NCBI GenBank assembly: GCA_947500965.1
Contig: CANMWW010000050.1
Span: forward strand, 1-9,403
Reading direction: 5' to 3'
Length of the DNA: 9,403 nt
DNA from: Alphaproteobacteria bacterium
GTDB taxonomy: Bacteria > Pseudomonadota > Alphaproteobacteria > CACIAM-22H2
Of this stretch, positions 1 to 7,317 are shown in pieces (the first letter of the stretch is position 1; the number at the start of each line of letters is the position of its first letter). Made by a program: the position numbers and the translations under genes. The notes under the pieces are model-generated. The model saw nothing but the letters and a program-made list of their open reading frames with translations. It did no database searches and had not been told where the DNA came from.

Positions 1-101
1 TCGACCTTGCCCTTCGTGTCCTCGACGATCGCGGAGGGATCGGCGGCCCATGCCGGCGCCGCGGTGGCGAGCAGTGCGGAGAGGGCGAGGATCGAGCGCA
101 T
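1..101 (-). CDS. Small exported protein, N-terminal part only (runs off the window)
   Basis: Only the first 33 codons are visible. They start at ATG 101-99, with a good Shine-Dalgarno AGGAG at 113-109 and a 7-base spacer. The peptide begins MRSILALSALLATAAPAWA, a classic Sec signal peptide: a basic residue, a hydrophobic stretch at about residues 4-13, and an Ala-Trp-Ala cleavage site near residue 19. The mature part starts ADPSAIVEDTKGKV. The protein should therefore be exported to the periplasm or beyond; there is no Cys at the cleavage site, so it is not a lipoprotein. It starts 22 bases after the stop of the CHAT gene on the same strand, so the two are very likely co-transcribed. I do not recognise the family from this much sequence. 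It could be a substrate, partner or regulator of the CHAT protein, but that is only inferred from position. Confidence 0.75.
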   Translation of the reverse strand, partial: MRSILALSALLATAAPAWAADPSAIVEDTKGKV

Positions 102-108
102 GGGCTTG

Positions 109-113
109 CTCCT
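109..113 (-). promoter_or_regulatory. Ribosome binding site of the small exported protein
   Basis: On the minus strand this reads AGGAG, 7 bases before the ATG at 101. It lies in the 22-base gap after the CHAT stop codon, which supports both the start choice and translation from the same message. Confidence 0.7.
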
Positions 114-123
114 GTCGTGGCGT

Positions 124-2778
124 TCAGTCGACGGCGTTCGGGAGACGTGCTGACTGGCGCGGCCCGGTCCCGCCGCCATCGCCCACGAGGGCGAAGGGGG
201 CCCAGAATATCGGGTGCGCGTAGGAAAAGGCGGGGCGGCCCGTCGCCGGATCGACGTAGCCCGGCCCGTCGACGAGCGCCATCATCGCCTGCTGCAGCGT
301 CGTGGCCCGGGGGAGGGCGGGGTCGCGCGCCTGGCGCGCGAAGAGGTCCGTCGTCAGCGCGCGCGCGCTCGTCGTCTCCACGGGCCAGTTCGTTGCCAGG
401 AGCGCGCGCGTGCCGGCGTAGAAGAACGCGCGGCCGAGGCCCGAGATGGCCTCCGCGCCGGCCCCGTCGCCGGCCGCGGTGTTGCAGGCCGACAGCACCA
501 CCCAGTCGGCGTTGAGCCGCAGCCCGAGCACCTCCTCGAGGGTCAGCAATCCGTCGCCGTCGACATCCGCGACGATGGGCGCGGAAAGCGCCAGCGCGGG
601 CTGCAGCAGGCCGTTGATGTCGCCGGGCACGAGGCCATGGGTCGCGAACATCACGACCCTGCGGTCCGCGAGGTTTGCCGACTTCACGGCCCTCTCGTTC
701 GCGGCCGCGCCGAGGACGACGTCCGCCGGGTCGGCCTTCAGGGCCAGGGCGATGCTGCGCACCTCCTCGGCCGTGTCCGGCAGGCGGGGCAGCATGCCGA
801 GCTCGGCGCTCGCCGCGCCGGCCGTCGCCGGCGCGTTGCGGCGCTGGAGCGGCATGGCGCGGGTCTGGAGCTGCCGCGCGGCGGCGCCGCGCGTGCGCAG
901 CGCGCCATTGCCCTCCGCCTTCGCCTCCGCCATCTGCGCGGGGCTGAACCACGGGTCGCCGAAGCCGATGAAGGCGCGGCGGTCGGCAGGCGGCGGGGGC
1001 AGGGACCGGAGCGACGCCAGCGATGCAACCGAGGGCAACTGGGCGATCGCGACCTTGCGCGCGAGGAAGGGCGTCGCCCGATAGCCCGAGAAGAGCGCCT
1101 CGCCCTCGCGATCGGCGTGGGCCTGAGCCGGCTCGGTCACGAGGACGCCGAAGGGCAGCTGGCCGAGCGCGCCATGGGGCACCACCAGCAGCGTCGTCGC
1201 GGAGGACCATCCCGCTGCAACGGGAGCGAGCACGAGCTGGTAGAGCCTGTGCGCCAGGGCGACGTCGAAGGCGGGTATGTCGCCCAGCGTCGCGGCGTTC
1301 GGGTCGAGCGAGCGGCGCAACCCGGCGACAAGCTGGTTCATCTCGCGCCGTCCCGCGGGGATGGTGGCGAAGGCGACCGGGCCCGACTGCGGCACGGCCC
1401 AGGCGAAGCCCTGGTCGACGCCGACATAGGTCGCCAGGAGGGCCTCGCCGGGCCTCAGGCCGCGGCGCGCCTGCTCGATCGTCGCGGGGCGCGGGTCGAC
1501 GAGGCTGGCATAGTCCGGGAAGCGGCGCTCGATCTCCTCGCGCAGCGCCGCGCGCGCGGTCCGCAGCGTGTCCACCTGCGTGCGCAGCGCGCGCGCCGCG
1601 GCCTCGTCCCGGTCGGGGAGCGAGAGCATGTCGGTGAGCGTCGCCTGCAGCGCGCCGACCTGCTTCTGTGCATCCTGCTCGCGCCTGGCGAGGTCGGCGA
1701 GCGCGGGATCCGCCGCGGAGGCACGTGCCGAGGATTGCGCCAGCGCCCTCTGCACGCCCTGGCCGCGCATCGCGTCGGCGAGGCGGAAGCTCTCCTCGGC
1801 CGCGCCCGGCCTGCCGGAGGCCGCCAGCGCGCCCATCATCGCCTCGAAGATCACCCGGTTCTGCGTGTCGCGGAAGGCGTTCCTGCCCTCCTCGTCCTCG
1901 GACTGGCGCGACGCCTGCAGCAGGATCGGCGCCGCCGCGTCGAACTCGCGCAGCGCGCCCGCCACGTCGCCGGACCTCGCGAGCGCGGCACCAAGCATGC
2001 CGCGGCTGGTCGCGGTCTCCCAGTGGCGGTCGCCGAAGCGCTGGCGATGGACCTCGACGACGATGCCGAGGACGCGCCGCGCCTCGTCGAGGCGGCCCGT
2101 GCGCAGCGCCGTCATCCCCCAGTGGCGGTTGGCGTCGAAGTTCGCGCGCAGCGCGTCGGGCGATCCGGCCAGTCGCTGGCGCAGCCCCTCGTAGGTCCGC
2201 GCCGCGGCCTCCCAGTCACCCTGGTCCCCCTCCGCGCGTGCCGCGAGCCCGAGGGCCTGGGTGTAGAGCAGAGACGCAGGATCGTACTTCATCATGTCGA
2301 GCGATTCGACGACCACCCTCGCGAGCTGCTCGGCCTCGGCCGACCGGCCCTGCATGGAAATGATCGTGCCCAGCCTCGTCACGGCCTGCAGCGTCTCCGC
2401 CGCATAGCGGCCCTGGAGCGAGAGCCGCCCGAGCAGCACGGCGCGCTGCTCGATCTCCGCCTCGAGGATGCGGCCTTGGGCGGCGAGGGTCCGGGCGAGG
2501 TCGCTGCGCGCCCACAACGCGTTGTACTTGAAGCTGTTGGGGACGGCCTGGCCCTCGGCGACGAGCCTGGCCTCCTGCGCCAGGAGCCGGTCGTTCGCGG
2601 CAAGCGCGGCACGTGCGGCGCGCTCGGCCTCCGCGTAGCGTCCCGAGGCCATCTCGACCGCGTTGGTGGCGCGGCTGACCTGGTGCTGCGCGTCGAGGGA
2701 GACATGCGGCGGGAGGTTCGGGTTTCGCTGCATGCGGTCGAGGATCGTGCGCATCGCCTCCAGCTTCTCGCGGGCCAA
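124..2778 (-). CDS. C-terminal piece of TPR-CHAT protein (TPR repeats plus CHAT protease domain)
   Basis: This is an 884-residue frame if read from TTG 2778, but no Shine-Dalgarno precedes that codon (upstream TTCGGCTAACTCGCG), so the start is doubtful. Residues about 1-320 hold several TPR-like helix pairs (GRYAEAERAARAAL; GRILEAEIEQRAVL; GDWEAAARTYEGL; GRLDEARRVLGIVV; GDVAGALREFDAA). Residues about 370-430 are charged and coiled-coil-like. From about 440 the CHAT fold begins (GEALLATYVGVDQGFAWAV), followed by LLVVPHGALGQLPF, the His714 motif FATHG, the Cys765 motif LSACNTAAGD, GLGRAFFYAGTRALLATNWPV and FWAPFALVGDG. CHAT domains are clan CD cysteine peptidases related to caspases and separase, and TPR arrays usually sense or bind a partner. 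The His/Cys pair is intact, so the domain looks catalytically competent. Without the upstream lipoprotein signal this piece would stay in the cytoplasm. Confidence 0.85.
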   Translation of the reverse strand: MAREKLEAMRTILDRMQRNPNLPPHVSLDAQHQVSRATNAVEMASGRYAEAERAARAALAANDRLLAQEARLVAEGQAVPNSFKYNALWARSDLARTLAAQGRILEAEIEQRAVLLGRLSLQGRYAAETLQAVTRLGTIISMQGRSAEAEQLARVVVESLDMMKYDPASLLYTQALGLAARAEGDQGDWEAAARTYEGLRQRLAGSPDALRANFDANRHWGMTALRTGRLDEARRVLGIVVEVHRQRFGDRHWETATSRGMLGAALARSGDVAGALREFDAAAPILLQASRQSEDEEGRNAFRDTQNRVIFEAMMGALAASGRPGAAEESFRLADAMRGQGVQRALAQSSARASAADPALADLARREQDAQKQVGALQATLTDMLSLPDRDEAAARALRTQVDTLRTARAALREEIERRFPDYASLVDPRPATIEQARRGLRPGEALLATYVGVDQGFAWAVPQSGPVAFATIPAGRREMNQLVAGLRRSLDPNAATLGDIPAFDVALAHRLYQLVLAPVAAGWSSATTLLVVPHGALGQLPFGVLVTEPAQAHADREGEALFSGYRATPFLARKVAIAQLPSVASLASLRSLPPPPADRRAFIGFGDPWFSPAQMAEAKAEGNGALRTRGAAARQLQTRAMPLQRRNAPATAGAASAELGMLPRLPDTAEEVRSIALALKADPADVVLGAAANERAVKSANLADRRVVMFATHGLVPGDINGLLQPALALSAPIVADVDGDGLLTLEEVLGLRLNADWVVLSACNTAAGDGAGAEAISGLGRAFFYAGTRALLATNWPVETTSARALTTDLFARQARDPALPRATTLQQAMMALVDGPGYVDPATGRPAFSYAHPIFWAPFALVGDGGGTGPRQSARLPNAVD

Positions 2779-2784
2779 CGCGAG

Positions 2785-3342
2785 TTAGCCGAACAGGGTC
2801 AGGCTCTGGACCATGCTCTGCAGCGACTGGATGCGCTGGATCGGGGAATCGGTGACCTCCACGGACCGCGTGAAGAGGTCGATCGACGCGCGGCGATTGC
2901 CCGCATGCTGCTCGGCCACCGCCCATTGGCGCAGGTATCGCCCGAGGGTGCGGCCCTCCAGGCCCGCGCCGACCGCCGCCTCGTAGCCGGCCTTCGCGTC
3001 GTCCCTGCGCTGGTTCGCGCGCCCCAGCTCCTGCGCGGCCATGGAGCGGCGCCAGAGGAACTCGGCCAGCCCGGCGCCGGCAAGCCCGGGCGGCGGCGGG
3101 GCATCCGCCATCGATGACAGGTCGGCGATGCGGGCCGCATCGGGCCTCTGCTGGTCCAGGATCGCCGTGATGTCGGTGATGCTGCGCGGCGGCGGGACGA
3201 AGGACTGGCCCTGGAATTCCGCCGTGACCTGGCGCGCCTGGTCGAGGTTCAGCGCCGGCCTGCTGCCGTCGGGCTGGCACGCGGCCAGCGACGCTGCAGC
3301 CAGTACGATTGCGAGGAGGATGGAGGAAACGGAGCGCCTCAC
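2785..3342 (-). CDS. N-terminal piece of TPR-CHAT lipoprotein (signal and first helical repeats)
   Basis: This is a 185-residue open frame. I chose GTG 3342-3340 as the start because GAGGTGA at 3356-3350 lies 7 bases upstream and the frame then opens with a lipoprotein signal peptide: RR near the N-terminus, a hydrophobic core at about residues 7-19, and the lipobox L-A-A-C with Cys22. The frame could be extended to an ATG at 3465, but that start lies inside the ATPase gene and would put the signal about 40 residues from the N-terminus. The mature part is a Pro-rich linker followed by helix pairs (ELGRANQRRDDAKAGYEAAV; RQWAVAEQHAGNRRASIDLF) that look like TPRs. It ends at TAA 2787-2785 in the middle of a repeat. 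If made alone it would be a short TPR lipoprotein without a catalytic domain. It follows the ATPase gene by 58 bases on the same strand. Confidence 0.72.
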   Translation of the reverse strand: MRRSVSSILLAIVLAAASLAACQPDGSRPALNLDQARQVTAEFQGQSFVPPPRSITDITAILDQQRPDAARIADLSSMADAPPPPGLAGAGLAEFLWRRSMAAQELGRANQRRDDAKAGYEAAVGAGLEGRTLGRYLRQWAVAEQHAGNRRASIDLFTRSVEVTDSPIQRIQSLQSMVQSLTLFG

Positions 3343-3345
3343 CTT

Positions 3346-3399
3346 GGAATCACCTCGACGTGACGACGAAGCATCGTCGCACCGATCCCGGGGGATTCC
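3346..3399 (-). promoter_or_regulatory. Nested inverted repeats in the leader of the TPR-CHAT gene
   Basis: The 58-base gap between the ATPase stop and the GTG start contains two nested inverted repeats. In the message, GGAATC (3399-3394) can pair with GATTCC (3351-3346); with one bulged base the helix extends into the GG of the Shine-Dalgarno (3354-3353). Inside lies a 6-bp hairpin, CGACGA at 3379-3374 with TCGTCG at 3369-3364 and a 4-base loop. The outer arm starts one base after the ATPase stop codon, so a ribosome finishing the ATPase could cover it and free the ribosome binding site. No U-run follows, so it is not an intrinsic terminator. The pairing is visible; the coupling role is inferred. 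Confidence 0.35.
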
Positions 3400-3400
3400 G

Positions 3401-4416
3401 TTAACGCTGCGGCGCGAGCGGCGAGACGGCGGGGATGCTGGCGACGTGGTGGCAGGCCACGACATGGCCGGGAGCCGCCTCGATCGCCGGCGGCTCCACC
3501 GTGCGGCAGAGGTCGGTGGCGTGCGGGCAGCGGGTGTTGAAGCGGCAGCCCGCCGGCGGGGCCATCGCGCTCGGCACGTCGCCGGTGAGCCGCGCGCGCG
3601 GCCGCCGCAGCCGAGGGTTCGGCACGGGGATCGAGGCGAGCAGGGCCTGCGTGTAGGGATGGCGGGGCGATGCGTAGAGCGAGGCCTTGTCCGCCTGCTC
3701 GACGATCTTGCCGAGATACATCACCGCCACGCGGTCGGAGATGTGCTTCACCACCGCGAGGTCGTGGGCGATGAACAGGTAGCTGAGCCTGAATTCCTCC
3801 TGCAGGTCCTGCAGCAGGTTGACGATCTGCGCCTGCACCGAGACGTCGAGCGCGGAGACGGCCTCGTCGCAGACGACGAAGCGCGGCTGCGGCGCGAGCG
3901 CGCGGGCGATGCCGATGCGCTGGCGCTGCCCGCCCGAGAACTCGTGCGGGTAGCGCACGACGTGGTTCGGCGAGAGCCCGACCGTCTCCAGCAGCTTGCG
4001 CGCGCGCCGGGTCATCTCGGGCCCGGGCCTGGCGCCCTGCACGTAGAGCGGCTCGAGGATGATCTCCTCGACCGTCATGCGCGGGTTGAGCGACGAATAC
4101 GGGTCCTGGAAGACGATCTGCATCCCCTTGCGCAGCTCGCGCATCTCGGCCGGGGTGCTGGAGAGGATGTCGCGGCCCTCGATCTCGACCTTGCCGGAGG
4201 TCGGCTCGATGAGGCGGAGCACGAGGCGGCCCGTGGTCGACTTGCCGCAGCCGCTCTCGCCCACCAGGCCGAGCGTCTCGCCCTGCGCGATGTGGAAGCT
4301 GACGTCGTCGACCGCGCGCACGCGGCCGACCTCGCGCTTGACGAAGAAACCGGCGGTGATCGGGAAGTGCTTGGTCAGGTTCTCGACGCGCAGCAGCGGG
4401 GCGGGGGAGGTCGCGC

Positions 4417-4420
<4 letters not shown>
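3401..4420 (-). CDS. Peptide-type ABC transporter ATPase 2 (DppF/OppF-like)
   Basis: This 339-residue protein is one of two ATPases that would power import of peptides or related solutes at the cytoplasmic face of the inner membrane. It has Walker A GESGCGKST at residues 54-62, Q-loop Gln105 in VFQDP, signature FSGGQ at 161-165, Walker B with Asp185/Glu186 in VVCDEAVSALD, and switch His219 in IAHD. After the nucleotide-binding domain comes the oligopeptide/dipeptide C-terminal extension, with YTQALLASIP and a Cys-rich segment (CRFNTRCPHATDLC) typical of DppD/DppF proteins, where it can hold an Fe-S cluster. It starts at ATG 4420, sharing the four bases ATGA with the end of the preceding ATPase, so translation is coupled. 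It ends in TAA at 3403-3401, which shows that TAA works as a stop in this genome. It is the last gene of the importer. Confidence 0.95.
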
Positions 4421-5402
<982 letters not shown>

Positions 5403-5403
<1 letters not shown>

Positions 5404-6293
5404 CAGCCCTGCTCGATCTTGAGGCGAGGGTCGAGCACGTCGCGCAGCCCGTCGCCCATGAGGTTGAGGCCGAGGACCGTGAGCGCGATCGCGCAGCCCG
5501 GCACGATGGTGAGCCAGGACGCCTCGCGGATGTAGGTCCGGCCCTCGCTGATCATCGTCCCCCAGCTGGGGATGCTCGGCGGGGCGCCGAGGCCGAGGAA
5601 GCTCAGCACCGCCTCGGACAGCACGGCGTAGGCGAAGATGAAGCTCAGCTGCACGATCAGCGGCGCCATGCAGTTCGGCATGATGTGCCGCGAGATGATG
5701 CGCCAGTGCCCGGCGCCGGAGGCGCGCGCCGCCTGCACGAACTCCATCTCGCGGACCACCAGGACCGAGGCGCGCACGATGCGCGCGGTGCGCGGGATGT
5801 AGACGACCGAGAGCGCGATGACCGCTGTCCATGCCGACGGGCCGAGCGCCGCCGCGATGCCGATCGCGAGCAGGATCGACGGGAAGGCCATCAGCGCGTC
5901 GGCGAGGCGCATCATCGGGCCGTCGAGCTTGCGGAAGTAGCCGGCGACGGCGCCGAGCAGGACGCCGAAGACGCTGTTGAGGAGGACGACGCCGAGGCCG
6001 ATCAGCAGGCTGAGCTGCGCGCCATGGACGATGCGGCTCAGCATGTTGCGGCCGAGGTTGTCGGTCCCGAGCAGCAGGACGCGGTCGAGCTGGGGCGGCC
6101 TGAACCGCATCCGGATGGCGGTGCGGTTCGGGTCGTTGGGCGCGATCCACCACGCGAAGACGGCGAGCGCCACCACGAACGAGAACATCACGAGGCCGAT
6201 CATGAAGGACCGGTGCCTCACCAGCCGCCGGAAGGTCGGCGTCCGCCAGAATGGCGTCGCGCGCGGCCTGGGGAGGGCTTCTGTCGCGTCCAT
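5403..6293 (-). CDS. Peptide-type ABC transporter permease 2 (DppC/OppC-like)
   Basis: This 296-residue inner-membrane permease is the second half of the transport channel. It has the usual OppC/DppC layout: a short basic cytoplasmic N-terminus, a first membrane segment at about 31-50, the GTDNLGRNMLSRIVHGAQLS signature at 76-95, and then about five more membrane segments. The EAA coupling loop, which docks on the ATPases, is at about 184-203. Near the C-terminus is the SFLGLG..PSWGTMI motif at about 231-248, and the protein ends RLKIEQG. I chose ATG 6293, which follows the previous stop by 7 bases and has GGGAAG at 6309-6304 upstream. ATG 6314, seven codons earlier and overlapping the previous gene by 14 bases, with GGGTG at 6326-6322, is equally possible. 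The TGA at 5405-5403 overlaps the ATPase start. Confidence 0.93.
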
Positions 6294-6300
6294 CGTCGCG

Positions 6301-7254
6301 TCACTTCCCGGCATCGTAGCGCACCCGCGGGTCGAACCAGGCGTAGAGGATGTCGACGAGGATGTTGAGCAGCATCAGCACGGCCGCCACGAAGAGCAGC
6401 CCGCCCTGGATCATCGTGTAGTCGCGCCTCAGGATCGCGTTGCCGAGCAGCGAGCCGATGCCGGGGATCGAGAAGACGGACTCGATCACGACCGAGCCCG
6501 AGATGAGGACCGAGAGGATGATGCCGATCACCGTGATGACGGGGATCATCACGTTGGCCATCGCGTGCTTGGCGACGACGCGCCACTCGGGCAGGCCCTT
6601 GGCGCGCGCGGTGCGGATGTAGTCCTGGCGCAGCGTCTCGAGCATCGTGGAGCGGGTGATGCGGGCGAGCAGCCCGATCTGCAGCATGGCGAGCGCCACG
6701 GACGGCATCGTCGCGTGGCGCAGCCAGCGCACCGGGTCGTCGGAGAAGTCGACGTAGCTGTTGGTCGGCAGCCAGCCGAGATGCACCGAGAACAGGACGA
6801 TCATCACGAGCCCGAGCCAGAAGTTCGGCAGCGAGACCCCGATCAGCGCGAAGGTCGTCGCGACCTGGTCGATCCAGGTGTTCTGGCGCAGGGCGGCGAG
6901 GACGCCGATCGCGATGCCGAAGGCGATGGTCAGGACCATCGCGTAGATGGAGAGCGAGATGGTGATGGGCGCGCGCTCGATCACCGCCTCGAGCACGGGC
7001 TTGCCGAGGAGCAGCGAGCGGCCGAGGTCGCCCTGGAAGAGGTTCCAGTAGAACACGCCCAGCTGGACGTGGAACGGGCGGTCGAGCCCGAGGTTCTTGC
7101 GGATGTTCTCGATCTCCGCCGCCGTCGCGTTGGGGCCGCCGATGACGATGGCGGGATCGCCGGGCACGAGCTTCATGATCCCGAACGAGATCAGGCTCAC
7201 GATCAGGAGGATCGGGATGCTCTGCAGCAGTCGGCGGACGATGTAGCTGCCCAT
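6301..7254 (-). CDS. Peptide-type ABC transporter permease 1 (DppB/OppB-like)
   Basis: This 317-residue inner-membrane permease is the first half of the transport channel. It opens with the family-typical MGSYIVRRLLQSIPILLIVS and LVPGDPA motifs. Membrane segments lie at about 10-30, 100-121, 132-157, 183-197, 236-257 and 284-305. The EAA loop that contacts an ATPase is at about 211-230 (DYIRTARAKG core), followed by the SVVIESVFSIPGIG motif at 254-266 and the C-terminal DILYAWFDPRVRY. Length and layout are normal for DppB proteins. The start, ATG 7254, has only a weak ribosome binding site (GGTG, 2 bases away). Together with the strong hairpin upstream, this suggests that permease output is lower than that of the binding protein. 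Confidence 0.95.
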   Translation of the reverse strand: MGSYIVRRLLQSIPILLIVSLISFGIMKLVPGDPAIVIGGPNATAAEIENIRKNLGLDRPFHVQLGVFYWNLFQGDLGRSLLLGKPVLEAVIERAPITISLSIYAMVLTIAFGIAIGVLAALRQNTWIDQVATTFALIGVSLPNFWLGLVMIVLFSVHLGWLPTNSYVDFSDDPVRWLRHATMPSVALAMLQIGLLARITRSTMLETLRQDYIRTARAKGLPEWRVVAKHAMANVMIPVITVIGIILSVLISGSVVIESVFSIPGIGSLLGNAILRRDYTMIQGGLLFVAAVLMLLNILVDILYAWFDPRVRYDAGK

Positions 7255-7279
7255 GTCACCACGCGCGTCGGGGAGGGGT

Positions 7280-7308
7280 GGCGCCGGCCCCCTGTCGGGG
7301 CCGGCGCC
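7280..7308 (-). promoter_or_regulatory. Strong GC stem-loop between binding protein and permease
   Basis: GGCGCCGGCCCC (7280-7291) and GGGGCCGGCGCC (7297-7308) are perfect reverse complements separated by a 5-base loop, giving an all-GC 12-bp stem in RNA. It lies 9 bases after the binding-protein stop and 25 bases before the permease start. No U-run follows, so a complete intrinsic terminator is unlikely. In other binding-protein importers, such hairpins protect the 3' end of the binding-protein message or cause partial termination, so that binding protein exceeds permease. That role is inferred here. Confidence 0.7.
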
Positions 7309-7317
7309 GGTCCTGCG

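Larger units (their letters stand above)
124..3342 (-). pseudogene. TPR-CHAT lipoprotein gene interrupted by one in-frame TAA
   Basis: Read as one gene, this spans 1,073 codons from GTG 3342 to TGA 126-124, with a single internal stop at codon 186 (TAA, 2787-2785). Before the stop lie a lipoprotein signal peptide and helical repeats. After it, in the same frame with only two codons before the first possible start, come more TPR-like repeats, a coiled-coil region and a CHAT (caspase-like) peptidase domain at about residues 632-1060 in full-length numbering. The CHAT His is at about residue 902 in an ATHG motif and the Cys at about 953 in an SACNTA motif. The stop falls at the turn between two helices (SLTLFG, stop, LALAREKL), where TPRs often have Gly-Asp/Glu-Leu; GAA to TAA would be a one-base change. 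No frameshift or second stop is seen, so the lesion is recent, a sequencing error, or tolerated. The two halves are also listed separately. Confidence 0.72.

Noticed and set aside
2785..2787. TAA reassigned as a sense codon in this organism
   Set aside because: TAA ends the DppF-like ATPase normally at 3403-3401, and no other in-frame stops interrupt genes in the window.
214..3117. A plus-strand open frame of 967 codons opposite the TPR-CHAT gene
   Set aside because: Its composition is dominated by Arg, Gly and Ala with no recognisable domain, while the minus strand shows clear TPR and CHAT motifs with a catalytic pair.
3364..3379. The 6-bp hairpin in the ATPase-CHAT gap as an intrinsic terminator
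   Set aside because: The stem is short and no U-run follows on the minus-strand message.
2785..3465. A longer start (ATG 3465) for the lipoprotein piece
   Set aside because: It overlaps the ATPase gene by 65 bases and puts about 40 polar residues before the signal peptide. GTG 3342 has a ribosome binding site and places the lipobox Cys at residue 22.
3589..3602. A 14-base palindrome of alternating CG
   Set aside because: It lies inside the ATPase coding sequence in a run of Arg/Ala codons and is explained by GC-rich codon use.
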